Positions 42,072-50,699 of a stretch of 64,000 nt of DNA are shown here, in pieces (position 1 is the stretch's first letter; every line of letters begins with the position of its first letter). The notes below the pieces were generated by a model. It had not been told where the DNA came from. It did no database searches and saw only the letters and a program-made list of their open reading frames with translations. Source of the stretch: Armatimonadota bacterium (GTDB lineage Bacteria > Armatimonadota > UBA10988); NCBI GenBank assembly GCA_016235455.1, contig JACRKZ010000130.1, positions 16,242-80,241 on the forward strand, read 5' to 3'. Made by a program: the position numbers and the translations under genes.

Positions 42072-42902
42072 ATGACGGTCGAGCAGCGCTGGGTTGAGAT
42101 CGAAGGCATACGGCTGCGGCTGTCGCATCCCGATGAGGTGCCGCTGACCTGGGTGGGCAACGACGACCTGTTGCGCCAGCTGCTGGCAGCCTGGCTGGTC
42201 ATCGATCCCGCCGACGTGCCGCTCAATCCGCGTCTCATCGGCAAACCCGGCGTGGGCAAGACCACGCTGGCCTACGCCGCGGCCAAGCGCCTGGGCCGGC
42301 CAGTGTACATTTTCCAGGCTACCGTCGACACGCGGCCCGAGGATCTGCTGGTCACGCCGGTCATCGGCGGCGCGGGCGAACTGGTCTACGTGGCCAGCCC
42401 GCTGGTCAGCGCCATGCTCGCCGGCGGCGTGTGCGTGCTCGACGAGGGCAACCGCATGAGCGAGAAGTCGTGGGCCAGCCTGGCCCCGCTGCTCGACCGG
42501 CGGCGCTATGTCGAAAGCATCGTGGCCGGCATCAAGATCCCCGCGCACGACGACTTCCGCATTGTCGCCACCATGAACGACGACGCCAGCACGTTCGAGA
42601 TCCCCGAGTACATCCACTCGCGCCTGCAGCCGCAGATCCTCATCGACTTCCCCGAGCGCGAGGACGAGCTGGCCATTCTGGCCGAGAACCTGCCGTTTGC
42701 CGACGGCGGGCTGCTGGACTACGTGGCCGACTTCCTGCAGCGTGCCCACGGCCGCGACGAGCGCTACACCGTGCGCGACGGCATCAACATCGCGCGCTAC
42801 GTGCTCAAGCTCGGGGCGCAAGCGCCGGGCGACCTGGCCGAGCGCCTGACCTTGGCTGTGCGGCAGACGCTGGGTGACGAGGGCCTGGCCTACCTCGAAT
42901 AG
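42072..42902 (+). CDS. MoxR/dynein-related AAA+ ATPase
   Basis: A 276-residue ATPase. Walker A is GKPGVGKTTL, Walker B is GVCVLDEGNRM (DEGN form), and sensor 1 is IVATMNDD. The helical lid contains RDGINIARYVLK. This AAA_5 class usually remodels or inserts metal or cofactor in partner complexes with VWA proteins. Here no VWA gene is adjacent; the only VWA protein in the window is at 431-2329. ATG 42072 has a GAGG site; the frame is open upstream to 41805 without coding character. GH51 follows 77 bases later. Confidence 0.92.
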   Translation: MTVEQRWVEIEGIRLRLSHPDEVPLTWVGNDDLLRQLLAAWLVIDPADVPLNPRLIGKPGVGKTTLAYAAAKRLGRPVYIFQATVDTRPEDLLVTPVIGGAGELVYVASPLVSAMLAGGVCVLDEGNRMSEKSWASLAPLLDRRRYVESIVAGIKIPAHDDFRIVATMNDDASTFEIPEYIHSRLQPQILIDFPEREDELAILAENLPFADGGLLDYVADFLQRAHGRDERYTVRDGINIARYVLKLGAQAPGDLAERLTLAVRQTLGDEGLAYLE

Positions 42903-42979
42903 GATAGGTCAAGCAACTCGCGGCAATCGGCCATGGCGGCGCGCTCTCGCAGCGGGTACGCTCGTGGTCGGAGTAGCCC

Positions 42980-45376
42980 ATGAAACGCCTCGCCCTGGTC
43001 GTCGCGCTGGCTGTCCGCGCCGTCTGCGCGCAGCCCGCCACGCTGACTGTCGATGTCGCCCAACCCGGCCATGCCGTCAGCCCCATGCTGTGGGGCGTCT
43101 TCTTCGAGGACATCAACTGCTCGGCCGACGGCGGCATCTACGCCGAGCTGGTGCGCAACCGCTCGTTCGAGGACGCCGACCAGCCGCGCTGGTGGTCGCT
43201 TCTCGATCGCGGCGGCAAGGGCGCGATGAGCGTGTCGCTCGAACAGCCGATGAACCCCGACCTGCTGTCCACGCGCAACCGCCGCAGCCTCAAGTTGGCA
43301 GCCGAGGCGCCGCCGCTGACGGTGGCCAACGACGGGTTCTGGGGCATGGGCCTGCGCCAGGGCGCCAAGTACAAGCTCTCGCTCTGGGCGCGTGGCGCCG
43401 AGGGCTACGCCGAGCCGCTGAGCGTGGCGCTGGAGAGTGCCGACGGCAAGCCGCTGGCCCAGGCCAAGACCGGCGCGCTGACCGCTGCCTGGAAGCAGTA
43501 TCAGCTCACGCTGACCAGCAGTGCGACCGACGCCAAGGGCCGGCTGACGCTCAGCCTGTCCAAGGCGGGCACGGTCTTTGTGGATATGGTGTCCATGTTC
43601 CCCGCCGACACCTACCGGGGCGGCCTGCTGCGGCCTGACATGATGACCATGTTGGCCGAGCTCAAGCCGGCGTTCGTGCGCTTCCCCGGCGGCTGCTGGG
43701 TGGAGGGCGACACCATGCAGCACGCCTACCGCTGGAAGGACACCATCGGTGACCCGTCGCTGCGGCGCACGCAGCACAACATCTGGAACTACGAGGCGAC
43801 GCACGGGCTGGGTTACCACGAGTACCTGCTGATGTGCGAGCAGCTCGGCGCGGAGCCGGTGTTCTGCATCAATGTCGGCATGTCGCACCGCGAGAACGTG
43901 CCCATGGACCAGCTCGGCCCGTACGTGCAGGATGCGCTGGACGCCGTCGAGTATGCCAACGCCCCGGCGAGCAGCCGCTACGGCGCCCTGCGCGCCAAGG
44001 CGGGTCATCCGGCGCCGTTCGCGCTCAAGTATCTGGAGATTGGCAATGAGAACGGGGGCCCGGCCTACGAGGAGCGGTACGCGGTGTTCGCCGCCGCGCT
44101 GCGGGCCAAGTACCCCGACCTGCACCTGATCAGCAACATCGTCACCAAGAACCCGCCCAGCGAGATCAACGACGAGCACTACTACGCCACGCCTGAGTTC
44201 TTCGCGCGCCGGTCGAGCATGTACGACGGCTACGACCGCAGCCAGCACCAGGTGTTCGTGGGCGAGTATGCCGTGACCCAGGGCACGACGCACTACGGCT
44301 CGATCAAGGGCGCCGTGGGCGAAGCGGCGTTCATGACCGGTCTGGAACGCAACTCCGACGTGGTCCACATGGCCTCGTATGCACCGCTGTTCTGCAATCC
44401 CGACCACACGAACAACTGGTGGCCGAACCTCATCTACCACAACTCGGCGGCGGTCTTCGGCCAGCCGAGCTACTGGGTGCAGTACCTGTTCAGCCGCAAC
44501 CGCGGCGACGTCGTGCTGCCGGTCGAGCTGGCGTCGCCGGCCGCGCCGGCACCGGTCCGCCGCGGCGGCATCGGGCTGGGCTCCTGGGCCACGGCCGTCG
44601 AGTACAAGGACATCCAGGTCACGCGCGACGGTCAGACGCTGTACTCCAGTGCGGACCTCAAGGACCTGAACGGCTGGCGGCGCGAGGGTCGGAGCGACAT
44701 CGCGCCGAAATGGGCGGTGCGCGACGGCGCGATCGTTCAGACCGAGGCGGGCGCCACCGATGCGCGACTGGTCTTCGGCGACCCCGCCTGGACCGACTAC
44801 ACGCTCACGCTCAAGGCGCGCAAGACCGCTGGCGACGAGGGCTTCCTCATCCTCTTCGACCATCAGGATACGGGCAACTGGACCTGGTGGAACCTGGGCG
44901 GTTGGGGCAACAAGCAGCACGGCATCGAAGTGTCCGAGGGCGGCAAGGACCAGGTGGCGCAGGTGCCCGGCAGCATCGAGACCGGCCGCTGGTACGATAT
45001 CCGCGTGGCGACCAAGGGTCAGAACATCAAGCTTTACCTGGACGGCAAGCTGGTGCACGACTACACGTTCCGCGGCGCGGTGCCGGGCCTGCATGTCTCG
45101 GCCGTCAGCGACAAGGCCTCGGGCGACGTGATCGTCAAGGTGGCCAACGTGGCGCCGACGGCCATCGTCACGCAGGTCAAGCTGGCTGGTAAGGTCGCCG
45201 AGAACGGCACGGTGCAGGTCACCACGCTGAGCGGCGACGGCGCCGACGATGCCAACTCGTTTGCCGAGCCGCTCAAGGTGGCGCCCCGCCGGAGCACGGC
45301 CAAGCTGGCTGGCGCGGTGCTCGACTACACCTTCCCCGGCACGTCGGTGACGGTGCTGCGGGTCCCAACGAGATAG
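42980..45376 (+). CDS. Secreted alpha-L-arabinofuranosidase, family GH51, with laminin-G-like insertion
   Basis: A 798-residue enzyme that removes terminal arabinofuranose from arabinan or arabinoxylan. A signal peptide ends near VCAQ. SPMLWGVFFEDINCSADGG opens the GH51 catalytic domain, which is interrupted by a CBM4-like domain (about 85-210). RFPGGCWVEG, the acid/base glutamate in LEIGNENGG and the nucleophile glutamate in VFVGEYAV are present. A concanavalin/LamG-like module (about 530-715) is set into the C-terminal beta region before FPGTSVTVLRV. A 30-base-arm hairpin follows the stop directly. Confidence 0.94.
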   Translation: MKRLALVVALAVRAVCAQPATLTVDVAQPGHAVSPMLWGVFFEDINCSADGGIYAELVRNRSFEDADQPRWWSLLDRGGKGAMSVSLEQPMNPDLLSTRNRRSLKLAAEAPPLTVANDGFWGMGLRQGAKYKLSLWARGAEGYAEPLSVALESADGKPLAQAKTGALTAAWKQYQLTLTSSATDAKGRLTLSLSKAGTVFVDMVSMFPADTYRGGLLRPDMMTMLAELKPAFVRFPGGCWVEGDTMQHAYRWKDTIGDPSLRRTQHNIWNYEATHGLGYHEYLLMCEQLGAEPVFCINVGMSHRENVPMDQLGPYVQDALDAVEYANAPASSRYGALRAKAGHPAPFALKYLEIGNENGGPAYEERYAVFAAALRAKYPDLHLISNIVTKNPPSEINDEHYYATPEFFARRSSMYDGYDRSQHQVFVGEYAVTQGTTHYGSIKGAVGEAAFMTGLERNSDVVHMASYAPLFCNPDHTNNWWPNLIYHNSAAVFGQPSYWVQYLFSRNRGDVVLPVELASPAAPAPVRRGGIGLGSWATAVEYKDIQVTRDGQTLYSSADLKDLNGWRREGRSDIAPKWAVRDGAIVQTEAGATDARLVFGDPAWTDYTLTLKARKTAGDEGFLILFDHQDTGNWTWWNLGGWGNKQHGIEVSEGGKDQVAQVPGSIETGRWYDIRVATKGQNIKLYLDGKLVHDYTFRGAVPGLHVSAVSDKASGDVIVKVANVAPTAIVTQVKLAGKVAENGTVQVTTLSGDGADDANSFAEPLKVAPRRSTAKLAGAVLDYTFPGTSVTVLRVPTR

Positions 45377-45378
45377 AA

Positions 45379-45449
45379 GACCCACGGATCACGCAGATTG
45401 CACAGATGGACGGGCCTCTCATCTGTGCAATCCGCGTGATCCGTGGGTC
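45379..45449. repeat. Long hairpin (30-base arms, one mismatch) between convergent genes
   Basis: Arms 45379-45408 and 45420-45449 pair at 29 of 30 positions around an 11-base loop. The half-site contains CACGGATCACGCAGATTGCA, less GC-rich than the surroundings. It lies three bases after GH51 and just before the end of the phosphohexomutase gene. It could terminate both transcripts, but its length and composition suggest an acquired palindromic repeat. Confidence 0.7.
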
Positions 45450-45466
45450 ATTGGCGCGATCTGGTA

Positions 45467-46882
45467 TCAGACGCGCACGGGCGCGAGCAGCTCCAGGAGT
45501 TCGGTGGCCTTGTCCATCGGCAACTGAGTGTCGCCGCGGCTCTCGATGTTGAGCCGCATCTGGCCGGCCTCGGTGTCGCTCTCGCGCAGGTTCATGCGCC
45601 AGGCGTCGAAGGTCAGCGAGATACCGTCGAAGCGGTCGACGTCAGCCTCGGCCACGTCCAGGTGCTCGATGACCATGGCAAACGCACGCTCCGCGTCGTT
45701 GACGGCGAAGCTGCGTTCGCCGCTGCACGGGTACTTGGCCACGCTGGCCCGCACACGCTCCGAGAGCTTGACGCCGGAGGTGGCCAGCAGCGACGCCACC
45801 AGCAGCCAGGGCACCATGCCGCTGTCGCAGTAGCCGAAGTCGCGGAAGTAGTGGTGCGCCGACATCTCGCCGCCGTAGAGCACGTCTTCGGCGACCATCA
45901 GTTCCTTGATGCGGGCGTGACCGGTGCGCGAGCGCACGGCCTGGCCGCCGGCGGCCTCCACCATTTCCTGCGTGTTCCAGATCAGCCGCGGGTCGTGGAT
46001 GATCTTGGCGCCCGGATAGAGCTTGAGCAACTGCGTGGCCAGCAGGCCGACCACGTAGTAGCCGTCGATGAACTCGCCGGTCTCGTCGAAGAAGAAGCAG
46101 CGGTCGTAGTCGCCGTCCCAGGCCACGCCGAAGTCGGCGCCGCTGTCCAGGATGGCCTGGCGCGTGGCGGCGTTGCTCTTCTGGTTCTTCAGCGGATTGG
46201 GCACGTCATTGGGGAAGTTGCCGTCAGGCTCGAAGAAGACCTTGACGAACTCGAACGGCAGGTGCGGCTCCAGTTCGTTGATGATCAGCCCGGCGCCGCC
46301 GTTGCCGGCGTTGGCGACGATCTTGAGCCGGCGGCCGTGCTCGCGTTCGAAAGCTTCCAGGTCGACCCCGCGCACGAAGTCGAGCAGCTTGCTCAGGTAG
46401 CTGGGCACGGCGTTCCAGCACTGGCTGCGGCCCGGATGCACGGCGGTCTTGAGCTTCCGCAGGCGCACCTTCTCCTCGATGGCCAGCAGGCCGGCCTCGC
46501 GGGTCAGTGCCTTGACCGCGTGGCGGCGCTCGTCCCAGGCCACCAGCTTCATGCCGTTGTCGTTCTTGGGATTGTGGCTGGCGGTGACCATGATGGCACC
46601 GCCCAGACCCGGCTGCGCGCAGGCGAAGTAGGCGAACTCGGTGCCGCAGAGGCCCATCTCGCGCGTGTCGACGCCACCGGCATTGAGGCCGCTGACCACC
46701 GCGCGCGCAATGCTCGGGCTCGACAGGCGGATGTCATAGCCCACGGCCACCGGCCCTTGCGGGCGTACCACCTCGGCATAGGCCAGGCCGATGCGGTAAG
46801 CCTCGCCCACGTCCCAGTCGGTCGGCACTTCGCCGCGCACGTCATATGCCTTGAGCCAGGGCAGCAGCTTGCTCTTACCCAT
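45467..46882 (-). CDS. Phosphomannomutase/phosphoglucomutase
   Basis: A 471-residue alpha-D-phosphohexomutase that interconverts hexose 6- and 1-phosphates, probably mannose for GDP-mannose synthesis given its neighbour. The phosphoserine loop is TASHNPKNDNGMKL, the magnesium loop is WDGDYDRCFFFD, the sugar loop is GGEMSAHHYFRD, and the phosphate loop is near ESDTEAGQMRLNIES. Length is normal for the PMM/PGM branch. It has a GGAAGGAA site and lies 15 bases after the mannose-6-phosphate isomerase gene. Confidence 0.94.
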   Translation of the reverse strand: MGKSKLLPWLKAYDVRGEVPTDWDVGEAYRIGLAYAEVVRPQGPVAVGYDIRLSSPSIARAVVSGLNAGGVDTREMGLCGTEFAYFACAQPGLGGAIMVTASHNPKNDNGMKLVAWDERRHAVKALTREAGLLAIEEKVRLRKLKTAVHPGRSQCWNAVPSYLSKLLDFVRGVDLEAFEREHGRRLKIVANAGNGGAGLIINELEPHLPFEFVKVFFEPDGNFPNDVPNPLKNQKSNAATRQAILDSGADFGVAWDGDYDRCFFFDETGEFIDGYYVVGLLATQLLKLYPGAKIIHDPRLIWNTQEMVEAAGGQAVRSRTGHARIKELMVAEDVLYGGEMSAHHYFRDFGYCDSGMVPWLLVASLLATSGVKLSERVRASVAKYPCSGERSFAVNDAERAFAMVIEHLDVAEADVDRFDGISLTFDAWRMNLRESDTEAGQMRLNIESRGDTQLPMDKATELLELLAPVRV

Positions 46883-46897
46883 GTGTTGGTTCCTTCC

Positions 46898-47878
46898 TCA
46901 GTCGACCAAACGCACGCCACCGGCGCCCGCCAAGACGGCGACCAGGGCGCCTAGCGGCTCCATCTCGACGCGGCCGAGCCGCGCCGGCAACAGGACGGTG
47001 TCACCGGGATCCAAGCGCAGGCGCCCGCCTTCCCAGTTGAGCAGGCCCGAGCCTTCCAGCACGGTCATCACCTGTACCGACCGCTCATCGATGTCCCACC
47101 CCAGGTCGGACTCGGCGGCGATGCGCTCCAGCCGGTAGGCCGGCACATCCACGAGCAGTTCCCACACACCCCAGTCGGTCTCGAAGCCCACCGGCTGCAC
47201 CAACGGCTCCGCGGGCGACACGACCTGCACCACGCGCCGCGCCTCGTCGATATGCACTTGCCGGCCGCGACCGTAGTCGTGGATGCGGAACGTCGTGTCG
47301 CTCGGCTCCTGCACCTCCAGCACCGCCACGCCCCGGCCCAGCGCATGGACCATGCCCGGCGCGACGCGCAGCACGTCGCCCGCATGGACGGCCAGCGGAG
47401 CCAGCAGCCCGGCGATGGAGTCGTCGTCCAGCGAGCGCTCGAACTGCGCCTGGGTCACTCCGGGTTTGAACCCGAACTGCACCACGGCGCCCGGCGCCGC
47501 GTCGACCACGACCCAGGACTCATCCTTACTATGACAGCCAGCGAACCACTTGTCGCAGTCGTCGGCGGAGGGGTGGACCTGCACGCTGAGGTCGTCGTTG
47601 GCGTCCAGCAGCTTGACCAGCAGCGGGAACCGGCCCGCCGGCCAGGCCGTGCCGATCAGTTCGGCCCCGAGCGTGGCCACCACGTCGGTCAGGCTCTGGC
47701 CCTCGAGTGAGCCATTGGCGATGCGGCTGGCGCCTTCGGGCAGGTCGGCCACCTCCCAGGACTCGCCGATGGGCAGGTTCGCGGGCAGCGGCTTGTCGTA
47801 CAGCCGCGCCAGGCGGCGCCCACCCCACACGCGTTCCTTGTAGATAGGCCGGCACAACAGCGGGTACAACTCGGACAT
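46898..47878 (-). CDS. manA: Mannose-6-phosphate isomerase (type I-like)
   Basis: A 326-residue zinc enzyme converting fructose 6-phosphate to mannose 6-phosphate. YKERVWGGRRLARLY, GESWEVADLPEGAS, PLLVKLLDANDDLSVQVHPSADDC (zinc ligands Gln and His) and VAPGMVHALGRGVAVLEVQEPSDTTFRIHDYGR (third ligand region) are conserved. It is the compact form of about 320 residues seen in Gram-positive and many other bacteria. With the following mutase it supplies mannose 1-phosphate for surface glycans. Confidence 0.95.
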   Translation of the reverse strand: MSELYPLLCRPIYKERVWGGRRLARLYDKPLPANLPIGESWEVADLPEGASRIANGSLEGQSLTDVVATLGAELIGTAWPAGRFPLLVKLLDANDDLSVQVHPSADDCDKWFAGCHSKDESWVVVDAAPGAVVQFGFKPGVTQAQFERSLDDDSIAGLLAPLAVHAGDVLRVAPGMVHALGRGVAVLEVQEPSDTTFRIHDYGRGRQVHIDEARRVVQVVSPAEPLVQPVGFETDWGVWELLVDVPAYRLERIAAESDLGWDIDERSVQVMTVLEGSGLLNWEGGRLRLDPGDTVLLPARLGRVEMEPLGALVAVLAGAGGVRLVD

Positions 47879-47949
47879 GGTCGCCTCTCGTCAGCGGCAT
47901 GGTAACTGTCGGCGTTGTTAGCGGCAAGCAGTGCGGGGTGCTCGGCTGT

Positions 47950-47987
47950 GCCTCGCGGCGTGGGGCGTGGGGCGTGAGGCGCAGGGG
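47950..47987. repeat. GGCGT-rich repeat related to the 6587-6735 inverted repeat
   Basis: A run of GGCGTGGGGCGT-type units (GCGGCGTGGGGCGTGGGGCG, then TGAGGCGCAGGGG) resembles one arm of the repeat at 6587-6735. It lies upstream of the lipoprotein gene promoter. The relation is by eye only. Confidence 0.4.
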
Positions 47988-48054
47988 CTGGCGCGTTACG
48001 CGCGCGGCCGGATTTGGGCGGGTGACCAATGCTCGCCCACGCTGCACGCTCCCT

Positions 48055-48083
48055 TTGACGCCGCCTCCCGTGCGTGCTAGCAT
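48055..48083 (+). promoter_or_regulatory. Strong sigma-70-like promoter for the M24-like lipoprotein gene
   Basis: TTGACG (48055-48060), a 17-base spacer and TAGCAT (48078-48083). This predicts a leader of about 30 bases before ATG 48120. It is one of the clearest promoters in the window. Confidence 0.6.
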
Positions 48084-48119
48084 GAGAGCGCTCTGTGAAG
48101 TGCGTCTGGGAGCCGACGA

Positions 48120-49631
48120 ATGCCGCGTTGGGTGCGACGTTGCCACGTTCTAGCCGCTGCCATCGCAGCTCCGTTGCTGCTCTCGGCGTGCCGCGTCAAG
48201 CCGTTGCCCAAGACCGACGGGCCCGTGCCACCGCTACCCAGCGCCATGGCCACCGCGTCCACCGCGTCCACCGCGCCCGCGCCGCCGCCGGCCGCTGCCG
48301 CGCCGTCGACGGCGACCACCGAGGTCATCCCCGCGCCCGACTCCACGACCTGGCAGGCCGAAGTGGCCGCGCGCGTCGACCAGGTGCGGAACTGGCTGCA
48401 GCGCACGCAGCGCGGCGGCGTGTTGCTGGCCGACGCGCGCAACGTGGCCTGGCTCACGCTGGGCGGCAGCATGGACGCTGGCCCTGGCCGGCCGGCGGGC
48501 TGTCTGGCCGTGTTGCCCGACCGCGTGCTGGTCGTGGCGCCCAACGATGTGGTCGATGCGCTGCGCGCGCCGTTCCGCGCGCTCGACTGGAATGGCCGGA
48601 CCTACCGCTGGGACCTGGGCAGCGATGCCGCGGCGCCCGCGCGCGCCGTGCGACCGCTGCTCGGCACGCGCCCGCTGGCCTCCGACATCCAGCGCGCCGG
48701 CACCGACTACTGCGCCGACGAACTGGCTGAGTTGCGCCGACGCCTCAGCGGTGGCGACGCGAAGCGGCTGGCCTGGCTGACCCGGACCGGCGCCCAGACC
48801 GTGGCCACCACCTTGGCCGCGGCCGGCGCCGAGCAGACCGAGCGCAAGGTCGCCGCCAGCCTGACCAGCGCCCTGGCCGACAAAGGCCTGAACGTCGACT
48901 GGCTGCGCGTCACCGCGCTCGACCGACTGGACCGCGACGGCCTGGCCGCCGCCGGCGACGACCCGGTGCGCGGTGGAGCGGCCGTGCAGATCGTGGTTTC
49001 GCGCTGGGGCCTGCGCAGCGTCATCGGCCGCACCTTCGTGCCCGGCACCGCCGGCGATGTGAGTGACTACGTCACGGCCGGCCGCCTGTACGGCGAACTG
49101 CTGGGCCGGGCGACGGTCGGTACGCCGCTGGCGGGCCTCTACCGCGCGGCCGAGAAGGCCGCCAGCGATCGCGGCGTGGCGGACGCCTTTGCCCGCAGCG
49201 CGCCGGGCGGGCTGGGGGCTTACGACCCGGCCGCACTGCCCATCGGCCCCGACTCGGTGGCCACGATCGGCGCCGGTGACGTGCTGGTGCTGGCCATTCG
49301 CCTGCCGCGCGCCTATCTGGCCGAGACGTTCTGGTTCGACGAGGCCGCCCAGCGGGCCTCCGCCGGTGCCGCCGTGCCGACCTTGATTGGCGCCGAGCAG
49401 GCCGTCACCGAGGCCCAGGCTCAGGCCAACGCCGCCGAATCGCGCCTGCGCGGCGCCGACTGGCTGGGCAAGGTGCTCACCGGTGCGGTGAACGACGCGC
49501 GCGCCAACGGTCCGCGGCGCGAAGCTGCCAAGCCCGCGCCCGCGGCCAGCGAGGCGACCACCACCGGCTCAATCGCCCCGCCGCCGCCGGCCGCTCCGGC
49601 GCCGGCCAAGGCCGGTGCCGCGCCTCAGTAG
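48120..49631 (+). CDS. Lipoprotein with a degenerate M24 (creatinase/aminopeptidase P-like) fold
   Basis: A 503-residue protein. The signal peptide has the lipobox LLLSAC, then a low-complexity Ala/Pro/Thr linker. About 85-180 resembles the N-terminal domain of Xaa-Pro peptidases (RVDQVRNWLQRTQRGGVLLA, NVAWLTLGG). From about 200 it resembles the start of the M24 pita-bread domain (DELAELRRRLSGGDAKRLAW, QTERKVAASLTSALADKGL). I do not find the Asp-Asp-His-Glu-Glu metal ligands of active peptidases. It probably binds rather than cleaves. The tail is Ala/Pro-rich. A perfect 15-base hairpin follows about 100 bases downstream. Confidence 0.7.
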   Translation: MPRWVRRCHVLAAAIAAPLLLSACRVKPLPKTDGPVPPLPSAMATASTASTAPAPPPAAAAPSTATTEVIPAPDSTTWQAEVAARVDQVRNWLQRTQRGGVLLADARNVAWLTLGGSMDAGPGRPAGCLAVLPDRVLVVAPNDVVDALRAPFRALDWNGRTYRWDLGSDAAAPARAVRPLLGTRPLASDIQRAGTDYCADELAELRRRLSGGDAKRLAWLTRTGAQTVATTLAAAGAEQTERKVAASLTSALADKGLNVDWLRVTALDRLDRDGLAAAGDDPVRGGAAVQIVVSRWGLRSVIGRTFVPGTAGDVSDYVTAGRLYGELLGRATVGTPLAGLYRAAEKAASDRGVADAFARSAPGGLGAYDPAALPIGPDSVATIGAGDVLVLAIRLPRAYLAETFWFDEAAQRASAGAAVPTLIGAEQAVTEAQAQANAAESRLRGADWLGKVLTGAVNDARANGPRREAAKPAPAASEATTTGSIAPPPPAAPAPAKAGAAPQ

Positions 49632-49734
49632 CGCCGAGTCTGCTCACGACCACCGGTCAGCCGGTGCTGGGTACGAGGTACCCCCGGCGCTGACGGTCCG
49701 ACGTGCGGGCGTTGCCAAGCCCGTGCCCCAAATG

Positions 49735-49769
49735 CGCAACGCTCCCGGCACGGGGCCGGGAGCGTTGCG
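49735..49769. terminator. Strong bidirectional terminator hairpin
   Basis: CGCAACGCTCCCGGC (49735-49749) and its perfect complement (49755-49769) with a 5-base loop lie between the convergent lipoprotein and prepilin-like genes. No T-run is present, as is common for hairpins in very GC-rich genomes. Confidence 0.65.
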
Positions 49770-49795
49770 TCGAGACGCCGGGTCGAAGCCCAGGC

Positions 49796-50494
49796 TCAGA
49801 AGTTCTGCTGGCCCGTCGTGAGCCAGGTCATCAGGTCGGCGGTGGGCGCCGGGTTGTTGGTGATGTTCCACATGTTGATCGGCGTCACGGTGTTGCCCGG
49901 CTTGATGGCCTTGACATGGCCGTCGCAGAACAGCCAGTTGGGCATGCCGTTGTGGCCCCAGAGCCGCATGTCGGCGTTGTTGTTCCAGTAGTCCGGGTCG
50001 TAGCGCGAGTAGGCCTCGCCGACCAGAATGACCTGGGCCGGCGAGATGACCGAGGCCAACGCCACAGCGGCCACATCGTCGATCATCGGGCCCTGGCCGC
50101 CGTAGGACGAGCCGGTGCCGTCATCGCCACCATGGCTGCAGGCGTACGACAGGCGCAGACGGCTGCCGGACGGCACGGTCCCGGCGTAGTTCATCTCGAT
50201 CCCGTTGCCTGGGTTCGAGGGGCAGGCGAACACCTGGATGCTCTTCAGGTACGGCTGAATACCATATCCCCAGTGCGTCGTGTTGCCATTGAGCCGCGAC
50301 GATGGGAAGCGTTCGTCGTAGTCCTGGTTGTACTGCATGATCGCCACGCCGATCTGCTTCAGATTGCTCTGGCAGGACGACATGCGCGCCTTTTCCCGGG
50401 CCTTGGCGAACACCGGGAACAGGATGGCGGCCAGGATCGCGATGATGGCGATAACCACCAGCAACTCGATCAGGGTGAATCCGCGTTTCTTCAC
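49796..50494 (-). CDS. DUF1559-type prepilin-like protein (secreted pseudopilin)
   Basis: A 232-residue protein with a class III/type IV prepilin leader: KKRG before the cleavage site, then FTLIELLVVIAIIAILAAIL. It continues FPVFAKAREKAR and SNLKQIGVAIMQYNQDYDE, with a C-terminal CDGHVKAIKPGNTVTP that matches the H-x9-DG motif of DUF1559. The family is greatly expanded in Planctomycetota and Armatimonadota, and the FPVFA variant is what I associate with the latter. The start is GTG with a GAGGAG site. It may be assembled by a GspF/PilC-type platform such as the one at 36993-38228. Confidence 0.95.
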   Translation of the reverse strand: MKKRGFTLIELLVVIAIIAILAAILFPVFAKAREKARMSSCQSNLKQIGVAIMQYNQDYDERFPSSRLNGNTTHWGYGIQPYLKSIQVFACPSNPGNGIEMNYAGTVPSGSRLRLSYACSHGGDDGTGSSYGGQGPMIDDVAAVALASVISPAQVILVGEAYSRYDPDYWNNNADMRLWGHNGMPNWLFCDGHVKAIKPGNTVTPINMWNITNNPAPTADLMTWLTTGQQNF

Positions 50495-50548
50495 AGCTTA
50501 CTCCTCGGGTGGCCCGTCATGGGTAAACCAAGACGCCCCCAGTGCTTA

Positions 50549-50577
50549 CGTATATCACGTCAGGTTGAACCGCGCAA
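50549..50577 (-). promoter_or_regulatory. Sigma-70-like promoter for the prepilin-like gene
   Basis: On the minus strand, TTGCGC (50577-50572), a 17-base spacer and TATACG (50554-50549). They lie about 55 bases upstream of the GTG start at 50494. Confidence 0.5.
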
Positions 50578-50699
50578 TGCTGATGTGACGCGATTCATGG
50601 CGCGGGCGAGCCGCCCTTGGCGACGGCGTGGTCGTGGGGCCGGTTGTGCCGTGAGGCGACGACCAGCCGCGGCCACACCCGACGGTCTGCCGCCGATCG

